From Campylobacter concisus (GTDB taxonomy: Bacteria; Campylobacterota; Campylobacteria; Campylobacterales; Campylobacteraceae): DNA of 64,000 bases. Positions 8,987 to 17,751 of the stretch are shown in pieces. Within the stretch, counting starts at the first letter, position 1. The number at the start of each line of letters is the position of its first letter. The position numbers and the translations under genes were made by a program. The notes under the pieces were generated by a model. It was not told the DNA's origin. It searched no databases and saw nothing but the letters and a program-made list of their open reading frames with translations. The DNA is taken from the NCBI RefSeq assembly GCF_003048675.2, contig NZ_CP060707.1, positions 186,001-250,000 on the forward strand. The letters run 5' to 3'.

Positions 8987-10212
8987 GCCAGGCACCAAAC
9001 CGCTTAAAACCATTTTTTGAAAATTTAGAATTTGAGCAAAATGACGGCAAGATGATACTAAATTTTGGCCCACAACACCCAAGTGCTCATGGCCAGCTAA
9101 AGCTTGTGCTTGAGCTTGACGGAGAAAAGGTTGTGCGCGCTATGCCAGAGGTTGGCTTTATGCACCGAGGCGTTGAAAAGATGGCTGAAAATATGACCTA
9201 TCAGGAATTTATCCCAGTGACTGACAGGGTCGATTACATCGCCTCAAGTGCGAATAACTACGCATTTTGCGCGGCTGTGGAGAAGCTTTGCGCCATAGAA
9301 GTGCCTCGCCGTGCGCAGATCATTAGAGTGATGCTTTTGGAGCTAAACCGCATCAGCTCGCACCTTTTATTTTTAGCTACGCACGCCCTTGATGTAGGGG
9401 CAATGAGCGTCTTTTTATACGCATTTAGAGAGCGCGAATACATCCTTGATCTCATAGAAAAATACTGCGGCGCAAGGCTAACTCATAGCTCCATAAGGAT
9501 CGGTGGCGTGCCACTTGATCTGCCTGATGGCTGGTGCGAGGAGCTACTTAAATTTTGCGAGAAATTTCCAAGCGACATCACGCTTTACGAAGATCTGCTA
9601 AGTGAAAATAGAATTTGGCAAGCAAGGCTAATAGATGTGGGCGTAGTTAGCAAGGAGCTAGCCCTTAGTAGCGGCTGCTCTGGCGTCATGCTAAGAGCAA
9701 GTGGCATCGCGCGCGACATCAGAAAAGAAGAGCCATATCTCATCTATGACGAGCTAGAATTTGACGTGCCTTACGCCACCAAGGGCGACTGCTACGCGAG
9801 ATATCTGCTTTATATGAAAGAGATGCGCGAGTGCGTGAAAATTTTAAAGCAGTGCGTTAGCAAGTATCATACAAGTAGCCCTGCCATCATCGCCGACGTG
9901 CCAGAGTATGTGAGTGCTTCAAAAGAGCAGATAATGAGCCAAAACTACTCTTTGATGCAGCATTTTGTGCTGATAACTCAGGGGCTAAAGCCACCAAAGG
10001 GCGAAATTTACTTTGCTAGTGAGTCGCCAAAGGGTGAGCTTGGAATTTATATAAACTCAGACGGCAGCGCAAGCCCGTATCGCCTAAAAATTCGCACGCC
10101 AAGCTTTTGGCACTGCGCTATTTATGAAGATATGCTAGTTGGGCAGTATGTGGCAGATGTGGCCGCGATAATTGGCAGCACAAATATCATCTTAGGCGAG
10201 GTTGATAGATGA
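8983..10212 (+). CDS. nuoD: NADH-quinone oxidoreductase subunit D
   Basis: A 409-residue 49-kDa-type subunit that forms the quinone-binding site with NuoB. Typical blocks are NFGPQHPSAHGQLKLVLELDG, GFMHRGVEKMAE and the C-terminal ASPYRLKIRTPSFWH with DVAAIIGSTNIILGEVDR. It starts with TTG, overlapping the TGA of nuoC; AAGGAAAG lies just upstream. The protein ends four bases into the next gene. Confidence 0.97.
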   Translation: MSQAPNRLKPFFENLEFEQNDGKMILNFGPQHPSAHGQLKLVLELDGEKVVRAMPEVGFMHRGVEKMAENMTYQEFIPVTDRVDYIASSANNYAFCAAVEKLCAIEVPRRAQIIRVMLLELNRISSHLLFLATHALDVGAMSVFLYAFREREYILDLIEKYCGARLTHSSIRIGGVPLDLPDGWCEELLKFCEKFPSDITLYEDLLSENRIWQARLIDVGVVSKELALSSGCSGVMLRASGIARDIRKEEPYLIYDELEFDVPYATKGDCYARYLLYMKEMRECVKILKQCVSKYHTSSPAIIADVPEYVSASKEQIMSQNYSLMQHFVLITQGLKPPKGEIYFASESPKGELGIYINSDGSASPYRLKIRTPSFWHCAIYEDMLVGQYVADVAAIIGSTNIILGEVDR

Positions 10213-10439
10213 GAAGAGTCGATCTTAGGCATCTAAAGGGCGAGTTTTTGAGCGCTCTTGGGCAGCAGATAAAGGCTAGCGAGCCAGACGAAGTTGTGAT
10301 ATTTTTGTTTGAGATAGGTGATTACAGCGGTGTAGAGAAGGCCGTAAATTTGGCTTATAACCTAAACTGCGAGGTGATGAACTCGCTTAAATTTAACCAA
10401 GTTGATTGGGCATTAACGATAAAAAAGGGCAAGATATGA
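10209..10439 (+). CDS. Small NuoE-position subunit of epsilonproteobacterial complex I
   Basis: A 76-residue protein at the place where other bacteria have nuoE. Normal NuoE is about 160 residues with four cysteines for a 2Fe-2S cluster; this protein has a single Cys and cannot hold that cluster. It corresponds in position and size to C. jejuni Cj1575c. In C. jejuni complex I is known to lack the NADH module and to take electrons from flavodoxin. The gene overlaps nuoD by four bases and the next gene by four. Confidence 0.85.
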   Translation: MRRVDLRHLKGEFLSALGQQIKASEPDEVVIFLFEIGDYSGVEKAVNLAYNLNCEVMNSLKFNQVDWALTIKKGKI

Positions 10440-11146
10440 AATTTAATGATCTAATAGCAGGCAAGAGCCTAAGTATCGCAAATTTACTAAGTTTGAGCGA
10501 CAAAAATTTAGCAAAAAAGATAAAAGAGCACGAGTTTAAATACATCTCATGCTTCGAAGATAACGAGCTTGGTGGCGAAAATTTGATCCGCTGCGAGATA
10601 GGATCGATAAGCTACGTCTTAGCGCTTCTTTGCAAGTATGCAAATTTGGCGCAAAATGACTTTTTTGACGAGCTTGATGATGGGCTGATAAGTGGCGAGT
10701 GCAACGTGGGCGAAGAGGAGTTTGAAGAGCTTGGTGAGTGGATAAAGGACGTTAAAAACGTGATCATTGATGACTCCTTTTTTACTCATCCAGATAAAGA
10801 TGCGATCTTTTGGCTTCTTGAAATTTTAGGTAAAAATGTCGTCTTAGCAGGCGGCGAAGTGAGAGAATTTGCAGTAGGCGGCGAAGTTGGCGAACTAAGA
10901 GAGCTTGATAATTTTGACGGAGCGGTCGTCTATCTAAACAAAAACGCAAGCGATGAGATCGTGGGCGGCGTGCAGTTTGGCATCGTGGCAAAGGCAAAGG
11001 ATGGCGAAACATTAAATTTAAAGGCAAAAGACTTTAATGTGAGCGCTAAATTTAGGCTTGATCGAGCGCTAAAAGGCACGGTTGCCCTGCTTGGCGCAAA
11101 AAATTTTGATGGATATGCATTTAAACAAGTAGTAGTTAGCAAATGA
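10436..11146 (+). CDS. NuoF-position subunit of epsilonproteobacterial complex I
   Basis: A 236-residue protein at the nuoF position, equivalent in place to C. jejuni Cj1574c. The ATG overlapping the previous TGA was chosen; an in-frame upstream ATG at 10406 lies inside the previous gene and has no ribosome site. It lacks the FMN/NADH glycine loop and the Cys cluster of true NuoF (about 440 residues). It is acidic in the middle and cysteine-poor. In C. jejuni the counterpart is needed for electron entry from flavodoxin rather than NADH. It is coupled to nuoG by ATGA. Confidence 0.85.
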   Translation: MKFNDLIAGKSLSIANLLSLSDKNLAKKIKEHEFKYISCFEDNELGGENLIRCEIGSISYVLALLCKYANLAQNDFFDELDDGLISGECNVGEEEFEELGEWIKDVKNVIIDDSFFTHPDKDAIFWLLEILGKNVVLAGGEVREFAVGGEVGELRELDNFDGAVVYLNKNASDEIVGGVQFGIVAKAKDGETLNLKAKDFNVSAKFRLDRALKGTVALLGAKNFDGYAFKQVVVSK

Positions 11147-13443
11147 AAATCACCATAAACGATCAAATTTTAGAGGCAAACGAGGGCGAGAGCATCCTAA
11201 ATATCGCAAGGGCAAATGGCATCTACATCCCTGCGCTTTGCTACCTTAGCGGCTGTTCGCCAACGCTTGCTTGCAGGCTTTGCATGGTCGAAGCAAACGG
11301 CAAAGTGGTCTATAGCTGCAATGCCAAAGCCAAAGAGGATATGCAAATTTACACAAATACGCCAGAGATCGCTGCTGAGCGAAATGCGATCATGCAGACC
11401 TACTGCGTCAATCACCCCCTTCAATGCGGTGTTTGTGATAAAAGCGGCGAGTGTGAATTGCAAAATTTAACGGCGCATCTGCGTATAAATGAGCAAAGTT
11501 TTGCCATAGAGGACACGCATAAACCGCACAAAAAATGGGGGCTCATAAACTACGACCCAGCCCTTTGCGTGGTTTGCGAGAGGTGCGTGACGGTTTGCAA
11601 AGATAAGATCGGCGAGAGCGCGCTAAAAACGGTGCCAAGGGGCGTTGAAGTGCCAAAAGAGCTAAAAGAGAGCATGCCTAAAGATGCCTATGCCGTCTTT
11701 AGCAAGATGCAAAAGAGCCTAATTGGCCCAAGTGCGGGCGAAAATTTGGACTGCTCATTTTGTGGCGAGTGCATCAGCGTCTGCCCTGTTGGAGCGCTTG
11801 TTAGCTCAAATTTTCAGTATAGCTCAAATGTCTGGGAGCTAAGCCGCGTCCCAGCGGCAAATCCGCACCAAAGCGACTGCGAGCTCATTTTTTATGACAT
11901 AAAAGAAAAAAGCACTAGCGATAGAAGCAAGCAAATTTACCGCGTTAGCAACGATTTTCACTTTGGCGAGATAAGTGGTGCAGCAAGGTTTGGCTACGAC
12001 TTTCACAACGAAAAAGCGCGTAAAAATGAGGTGAAATTTAATGAGCTAGTCTTAAATTTTAAAAACGGCAACATAAAAAATATAAAATTTAATAGCTTCA
12101 TAACAAACGAAGAGGCACTTATTTTGGAGCGCTTGAGAGAGAAATTTGATCTAAATTTACTAAACGATGAGGCTTTTAAATTTCAAAATTTCTTAAATAT
12201 TTTTAGCGAATTTAGCGGCCTTAGCTCGTATAACGCAGACTATGAGAGCCTAAAAAATAGCGACTTTATCATCTCTGCTGGTAGCTTCTTGCGCCATGAG
12301 AGCCCAGTAACTAGCTATAAGCTAAACAATGCCCTTAAGATGAATAAAGCGGCTGGAATTTACTTTCATCACATCGCTGATGAGGTTGTGAAGAAATTTT
12401 CAAAGAATTTCGCCTGTGTGAGTTATGAGGCTGGCAAATTGGAGCAAATTTTACTCTTTGTGCTTAAAAACTGGGGCGTAAATTTACCAGCAGTACTTCA
12501 GGCAAGAGTTGAAAAATTTGATGAAAACTTTGGCTTAGAAGTAGCCACTTTGAGCGAGGGCAAGGCTAAATTTACGCTCATTTTGGGTAGTGACTTTTAC
12601 GCTCATGAAAATGCAAATTTACTTGCAGCCCTTGCTGGAGTGATCGCAAGAACTACACCCTTTCATGTGATGCTCATACCACCTAGAACTAACTCGCTTG
12701 GCGTGGCTAAAATTTGCACGCTTTCACGCGAGAAAAAGCCCGGCAAGACGCTAGGATATAACGAAATGGGCGAGTTTAAATTTAGCATTTTTGAGGGTGA
12801 TCTTGACGCTGGTGCGCTAAATCAGCAAGAGGGCACACTTACAAGCATAAATAACGAAGTGGTGCCGACAAATGCGGCTTTGACACATGGTGGCTACTTC
12901 TTAAACGACATCGCAAACGCACTTGGGCTGGTGGCTAAAAACACGATTGATTACACAGCGCAGCTACCAAAAGAGAAGGGCTACAGGGGCGTTAAATTTG
13001 ATGATTTAGAAAATTTTTACGCAAACGACGGCACAAGTCACAGAGGCTACAGGCTTGAAATCTCAAATTTCACGCCAAAAGAGGACATAGAGCCACTTTT
13101 TAAAGAGAAAAATGAGCTAAATTTAAAAGATGACGAAGCGCTAATAAGCCTTGCAAATCCTATAAATTTGCCATCGTTTTTTGCAAACTATGCCAGCGGG
13201 ACTGCTAAACGCGCGAAACTTTACGCAAGTAGCGAGTTTATGGCTAAATTTGAAATTTCACAAAACGAAGCGATCATTTTAGAAAAAAATGGGCAAAAGC
13301 TTGCCATTTGCGTGGAGCTTGATAGTGAGCTAGGAGGCGTGGCAGCCTATCTTGGCGACTACGATGATAAGCTTGATGTAGGCGCCATTTTTGAGGGCAA
13401 GAGTTTTGCTAGCGTAAAAATAATAAAGGCAGAGAATGAGTGA
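11143..13443 (+). CDS. nuoG: NADH-quinone oxidoreductase subunit G
   Basis: A 766-residue iron-sulfur subunit. The N-terminal 2Fe-2S domain has CYLSGCSPTLACRLC and YSC (residues 33-63); the His-Cys cluster is HPLQCGVCDKSGEC; two 4Fe-4S motifs follow, CVVCERCVTVC and CSFCGECISVCPVGA (about 145-220). The remaining 540 residues are a diverged molybdopterin-oxidoreductase-like domain, typical of the family without a bound cofactor. With no NADH module, this subunit is the likely electron entry relay from the two preceding small subunits. It overlaps both neighbours. Confidence 0.95.
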   Translation: MKITINDQILEANEGESILNIARANGIYIPALCYLSGCSPTLACRLCMVEANGKVVYSCNAKAKEDMQIYTNTPEIAAERNAIMQTYCVNHPLQCGVCDKSGECELQNLTAHLRINEQSFAIEDTHKPHKKWGLINYDPALCVVCERCVTVCKDKIGESALKTVPRGVEVPKELKESMPKDAYAVFSKMQKSLIGPSAGENLDCSFCGECISVCPVGALVSSNFQYSSNVWELSRVPAANPHQSDCELIFYDIKEKSTSDRSKQIYRVSNDFHFGEISGAARFGYDFHNEKARKNEVKFNELVLNFKNGNIKNIKFNSFITNEEALILERLREKFDLNLLNDEAFKFQNFLNIFSEFSGLSSYNADYESLKNSDFIISAGSFLRHESPVTSYKLNNALKMNKAAGIYFHHIADEVVKKFSKNFACVSYEAGKLEQILLFVLKNWGVNLPAVLQARVEKFDENFGLEVATLSEGKAKFTLILGSDFYAHENANLLAALAGVIARTTPFHVMLIPPRTNSLGVAKICTLSREKKPGKTLGYNEMGEFKFSIFEGDLDAGALNQQEGTLTSINNEVVPTNAALTHGGYFLNDIANALGLVAKNTIDYTAQLPKEKGYRGVKFDDLENFYANDGTSHRGYRLEISNFTPKEDIEPLFKEKNELNLKDDEALISLANPINLPSFFANYASGTAKRAKLYASSEFMAKFEISQNEAIILEKNGQKLAICVELDSELGGVAAYLGDYDDKLDVGAIFEGKSFASVKIIKAENE

Positions 13444-14431
13444 AATGCTATTTTTTGTGATAACAACTATTGTTAAAGCAGTCGTCATCTTGGCCGTCAT
13501 GGCTAGCCTCGCAGGGCTTGCGACCTACGCTGAAAGAAAGGTGCTTGCATACATGCAGCGCCGCGTGGGACCTGATATGGTGGGGCCTGCTGGCGTGCTG
13601 CAGATCGTGGCTGACATGATAAAGCTCTTTACAAAAGAGGATATCGTGCCTGCAAATGCAAATAAATTTATCTTTCTAATAGCGCCTTTAATCTCTGCTA
13701 TCGCAGCATTTGCAGCGCTTGCGCCTGTGCCATTTTTGCCTGAGTTTGAGGTTTTTGGGCATACGATTAGACCGATACTTGCAGATATAAACGTGGGCAT
13801 TTTATATATCGCTGGCGTGGCAGCAGTTTGCGTCTTTTCGCCACTTGCAGCAGGTCTTGCAAGCTACAATAAATTTGCACTAATCAGCGCTGCTCGCGCA
13901 GTCGTGGCGCTTCTTAGCTTCGAAGTGGTCGCTGGCATGGCACTTTTAAGCGTTGTCATGGTGACTAGCTCGCTCTCGCTAGTTGATATAAACAACTATC
14001 AAAAAGGCATATTTAACTGGCTCATCTTCAAGCAGCCACTTGCCTTTGTGCTTTTTGTAATGGCAAGCTTTGTGGAGTGCAACAGAACGCCGTTTTGCCT
14101 AACAGAAAACGAGACCGAGATCGTAGCAGGCTACGGCACCGAGTATAGCGGCATGAGATGGGCGATGTTTTTTATCGGCGAATACACCAACATGATCGCA
14201 GCAAGCATCATCATCACGCTTCTATTTTTAGGCGGTTTTAACGAGTTTTTATTTATCCCTGGTGCTTTGATGATCATCTTAAAATCAAGCCTAGTCTTTT
14301 TCTTTTTCCTTTGGACGAGGGCGTCGTGGCCACATCTAAGGGTCGATCAGCTTAGTATGCTTTGCTGGAAAATTTTACTTCCGCTTGGCATCTTAAATGT
14401 CGTAATCACCGGCTTTGCACTACTTATCTAA
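13436..14431 (+). CDS. nuoH: NADH-quinone oxidoreductase subunit H
   Basis: A 331-residue membrane subunit with eight or more helices that links the peripheral and membrane arms and lines the quinone channel. Hallmarks are YAERKVLAYMQRRVGPDMVGP (residues 31-51) and ECNRTPFCLTENETEIVAGY with EYSGMRWAMFF (about 218-250). It overlaps nuoG by eight bases. Confidence 0.97.
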   Translation: MSEMLFFVITTIVKAVVILAVMASLAGLATYAERKVLAYMQRRVGPDMVGPAGVLQIVADMIKLFTKEDIVPANANKFIFLIAPLISAIAAFAALAPVPFLPEFEVFGHTIRPILADINVGILYIAGVAAVCVFSPLAAGLASYNKFALISAARAVVALLSFEVVAGMALLSVVMVTSSLSLVDINNYQKGIFNWLIFKQPLAFVLFVMASFVECNRTPFCLTENETEIVAGYGTEYSGMRWAMFFIGEYTNMIAASIIITLLFLGGFNEFLFIPGALMIILKSSLVFFFFLWTRASWPHLRVDQLSMLCWKILLPLGILNVVITGFALLI

Positions 14432-14439
14432 GGCGTAAA

Positions 14440-15078
14440 ATGAGCGAGAAAAGATATATTTTGATAGACGAAAAGATAGAGCCAAAAGGGGCATTTGATA
14501 AATTTAAGCACTTCATCGCCGCTACTTTTAAGCTTGATCTTTTGGTGGGGCTAAAGATCACGCTAAAACAGATGCTATTTAGCAAGTCGCACACTCTAAA
14601 ATACCCTATGCAAAAGATGCAGCTAAACGCCAGATATAGGGGAATTCATAGGCTTTTAAAATTTGTTGAAAGCGAAAATGAGCGCTGCATAGGCTGTGGA
14701 TTATGCGAGAAAATTTGCGTTAGCAACTGCATCTCGATGAAGACTTCTCTTGGTGAAGATGGCCGCAAAAAGGTCGCAAGCTACACGATAAATTTAAGCA
14801 GGTGTGTTTATTGCGGATTTTGCGCTGATGTCTGCCCTGAGCTTGCTATCGTCTGCGGGCAAGAGTACGAGGTCGCAAGTGAAAACAAAATCCTCTTTGG
14901 CACAAAGGCTGAGTTTTTAACAGATGATAAATTTTTAAAAGATCAAACCGAGTTTGAGGGCTATGGCGCACTACCTAAAAATGCTGATAGCTTGGTGAAA
15001 AAGACGCCAAATGCGCTTACAAATGAAGATAAGGCAGAAACAATGGATATAAATTTAAAAGGGTCAAGCGATGTATGA
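14440..15078 (+). CDS. nuoI: NADH-quinone oxidoreductase subunit I
   Basis: A 212-residue protein; the start MSEKRYIL after GGCGTAAA was chosen over a longer reading that would begin inside nuoH. It has two 4Fe-4S motifs, CIGCGLCEKICVSNC and CVYCGFCADVCPELA (about 82-140), carrying electrons toward cluster N2. The first motif has Val where most relatives have Pro after the third Cys. The N-terminal region is membrane-associated. Its end overlaps nuoJ by eight bases. Confidence 0.95.
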   Translation: MSEKRYILIDEKIEPKGAFDKFKHFIAATFKLDLLVGLKITLKQMLFSKSHTLKYPMQKMQLNARYRGIHRLLKFVESENERCIGCGLCEKICVSNCISMKTSLGEDGRKKVASYTINLSRCVYCGFCADVCPELAIVCGQEYEVASENKILFGTKAEFLTDDKFLKDQTEFEGYGALPKNADSLVKKTPNALTNEDKAETMDINLKGSSDV

Positions 15079-15610
15079 GAGCTTTGCATTTTATCTTTTT
15101 AGCGCCCTTATATTAGTTAGTTTTTCTTTTAGCGTGCTTTGCAAAAACGCTCTAAATGCGGTCTCTGCGCTAGCTGCTGGCATGGCTTTTATTTCGGCTA
15201 TATTTTTCTTGCTTGGGGCTGAGTTTTTAGGCGTGGTGCAGATCATAGTCTATACAGGCGCGGTGGTCGTTTTATACGCATTTGCGATGATGTTTTTTGA
15301 CACCAGTAAGGAGTGCGAGCCAAAAAGTGGTAATAAAAAAGCAAAGATCATCATCTATCTTCTAAGTAGCTTCATAGCGCTTCTTTTGATATTTATCTTT
15401 TTAGCGCCGATCTATGGCGCAAAGCAAGAGGTGGTAAATTCTACCCTCGCTAGCCTTGGCAACATTGAAGCGGTTGGAATTTTGCTCTTTAGCAAGTATC
15501 TGCTAGCCTTTGAGATGTGCGCCATCATGCTGCTTGTGGCGATGGTAGCTGGCATCATCTTGATACATAAAGATATGAACGCGCAAAGCAGCCTTGAGGA
15601 GATGCTATGA
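15071..15610 (+). CDS. nuoJ: NADH-quinone oxidoreductase subunit J
   Basis: A 179-residue membrane subunit with five helices. The family block GVVQIIVYTGAVVVLYAFAMMFF (about residues 54-76) includes the pi-bulge helix TM3 involved in coupling. It overlaps nuoI at the start and nuoK (ATGA) at the end. Confidence 0.95.
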   Translation: MYESFAFYLFSALILVSFSFSVLCKNALNAVSALAAGMAFISAIFFLLGAEFLGVVQIIVYTGAVVVLYAFAMMFFDTSKECEPKSGNKKAKIIIYLLSSFIALLLIFIFLAPIYGAKQEVVNSTLASLGNIEAVGILLFSKYLLAFEMCAIMLLVAMVAGIILIHKDMNAQSSLEEML

Positions 15611-15909
15611 TAGGCCTTACTCACTACCTCATCCTAGCAAGCCTAGTCTTTGTCATAGGGCTAGTTGGCATAATGAGAAGAAGAAATTTGATAATGCTAT
15701 TTTTCTCAAGCGAAATTTTACTAAACTCAGCAAACATCGCGCTTGCAGCTATCTCGAAATACTACTTTGACCTAACTGGGCAGATCATCGCATTTTTTAT
15801 AGTAGCCATCGCTGCTAGCGAGGTCGCTGTGGGGCTTGGACTGCTCGTGCTTTGGTATAAAAAGACTGGTAGCATCAGTTTAGATTCGATGACAAATATG
15901 AAAGGCTAA
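15607..15909 (+). CDS. nuoK: NADH-quinone oxidoreductase subunit K
   Basis: A 100-residue membrane subunit with three helices, the usual length. Hallmarks are LVGIMRRRNLIMLFFSSEILLNSANIA and the conserved glutamates in helices 2 and 3 (SSEILLN; AASEVAVGL) that are part of the proton path. Its start overlaps the nuoJ stop, and nuoL follows after three bases. Confidence 0.96.
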   Translation: MIGLTHYLILASLVFVIGLVGIMRRRNLIMLFFSSEILLNSANIALAAISKYYFDLTGQIIAFFIVAIAASEVAVGLGLLVLWYKKTGSISLDSMTNMKG

Positions 15910-15912
15910 GAG

Positions 15913-17751
15913 ATGATTTTATTTTGTATTTCGCTATTTTTCCCGCTTCTTAGCTTCATCATAGCTGGCATCTTTTCGCATAGCAGTAAGAATTTATTTA
16001 TCGGTCTTTTTTGCTCGCTTCTCATGATCGCTAGCGCCACAGCTTCGCTTATGCTAACGGCTAGCCTTAGCGTAGATGAGCCTTTAAATTTAACCCTAAA
16101 AGAGTTTATAAATTTTGGCTCGCTTGATCTTAGCTTTAGCTTCTACCTTGACGCGATTAGCCTTGTGATGCTTAGCACCGTGGGCGTAGTCGCTAGCATC
16201 GTGCATATCTACTCCATTGGCTACATGAGAGATGACGCGAGTTTTAACCGCTTTTTTAGCTACCTTGGGCTCTTTGTCTTTTGCATGAATGTCCTTGTAT
16301 CAAGCGATAACTTCATAGGGCTATTTATCGGCTGGGAGGGCGTTGGGCTTTGCTCGTGGTTGCTCATTGGTTTTTGGTATAAAAGGCCTAGCGCAAACAT
16401 CGCTGCAAACGAAGCCTTTGTGATGAACAGAGTGGCTGACCTAGCCATGCTTGTTGGCATTTTTTATATATTTTATAGCTTTGGCTCGCTTAAATTTAGC
16501 GAGGTTTTTAACGCTAGAAGCGACCTTTCTGGGCTAAATTTAGGCATCATCGCCACACTTCTTTTTATAGGCGCTATGGGTAAAAGCGCGCAGTTTCCAT
16601 TTCATACTTGGCTTGCAAACGCCATGGAGGGCCCAACGCCGGTTTCTGCCCTCATCCACGCTGCGACCATGGTAACAGCTGGCGTCTATCTAGTCATACG
16701 TGCAAATTTCATCTTTGCAAACGTGCCTGAAATATCGCACTTTATAGCCTGCCTTGGCGCATTTGTAGCGATATTTGCCGCTAGCATCGCGCTAGTGCAT
16801 AACGACCTTAAAAAGATAGTCGCCTACTCGACGCTTTCGCAGCTTGGATATATGTTTGTAGCCGCTGGTCTTGGCGCTTACAAGATCGCACTTTTTCACC
16901 TTGTCACGCACGCATTTTTCAAGTCTTTGCTCTTTTTGTGCGCTGGCAACGTTATGCACGCGATGAATGACGAGCTAAATATCAAAAAAATGGGCGGACT
17001 TTATAAATTTATGAAGCCAACTGCACTTCTTTCTATCATCGCAAGCTGCGCGCTGGCTGGCTTTTATCCATTTGCTGGCTTTTTTTCTAAAGATAAAATT
17101 TTAGAGGTCGCCTTTAGTGAAAATCAAATTTTGTGGGCCGTCTTGCTATTTGGTGCGGTGCTTACGGCATTTTATAGCTTTAGGCTTGTCATGCTAGTCT
17201 TTTTTGCAAGGCCAAAGAGCGAGGAGCACGCACATGAAGCCAAAAACTACATGCTTGTTGGCATGAGCTTGCTTGGCGTTCTCTCAGTCATCAGCGGCTT
17301 TTTTTGGAGCAACTTTAGTGAGTTTTTAAGTAACAGCCTTGGGGATTTTAAGCTAAATTTATCTCACAGTAGTGAAATTTTCTTACTCGTTTTAACGCTT
17401 GCTTTAGTGCTTGCAAGTGCTGGCTTTGCTGTGTTTGCTTATAAAAAAGAAATTTTTAAAGAGAGCATTTGCGAGAGTAAAATTTACAAAATTTTGCAAA
17501 ATGCCTACTTTATACCAAAATTTTATGAGAAATTTTTTATAAATGGCTACGCTTTTATCTCTAAAATTTGTAAGAAATTTGATGAGATGATAGTCGATCG
17601 TAGTGTTGATTTTGTCGCACTTTTGGTTACTAAATTTGCGTATCTTGCAAACAAAATGCAAAGTGGCGATCTAAGCGTCATGCTTAGATTTATGGTCGCA
17701 GGATTTGCCTTGCTTTTAAGCTTTATATTTTTATTAAACGGAGCCAAATAA
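15913..17751 (+). CDS. nuoL: NADH-quinone oxidoreductase subunit L
   Basis: A 612-residue antiporter-like proton-pumping subunit with about 15 membrane helices and the long C-terminal lateral helix. Blocks seen are NFIGLFIGWEGVGLCSWLLIGFW (with the key Glu), AMGKSAQFPFHTWLANAMEGPTPVSALIHAATMV and DLKKIVAYSTLSQLGYM. It lies at the far end of the membrane arm. The stop overlaps the nuoM start by one base. Confidence 0.97.
   Translation: MILFCISLFFPLLSFIIAGIFSHSSKNLFIGLFCSLLMIASATASLMLTASLSVDEPLNLTLKEFINFGSLDLSFSFYLDAISLVMLSTVGVVASIVHIYSIGYMRDDASFNRFFSYLGLFVFCMNVLVSSDNFIGLFIGWEGVGLCSWLLIGFWYKRPSANIAANEAFVMNRVADLAMLVGIFYIFYSFGSLKFSEVFNARSDLSGLNLGIIATLLFIGAMGKSAQFPFHTWLANAMEGPTPVSALIHAATMVTAGVYLVIRANFIFANVPEISHFIACLGAFVAIFAASIALVHNDLKKIVAYSTLSQLGYMFVAAGLGAYKIALFHLVTHAFFKSLLFLCAGNVMHAMNDELNIKKMGGLYKFMKPTALLSIIASCALAGFYPFAGFFSKDKILEVAFSENQILWAVLLFGAVLTAFYSFRLVMLVFFARPKSEEHAHEAKNYMLVGMSLLGVLSVISGFFWSNFSEFLSNSLGDFKLNLSHSSEIFLLVLTLALVLASAGFAVFAYKKEIFKESICESKIYKILQNAYFIPKFYEKFFINGYAFISKICKKFDEMIVDRSVDFVALLVTKFAYLANKMQSGDLSVMLRFMVAGFALLLSFIFLLNGAK

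Noticed and set aside
12001-13443. Second molybdopterin enzyme in the nuoG C-terminus
   Set aside because: The C-terminal half of NuoG normally has this fold without the cofactor; no separate gene or frame break was seen.
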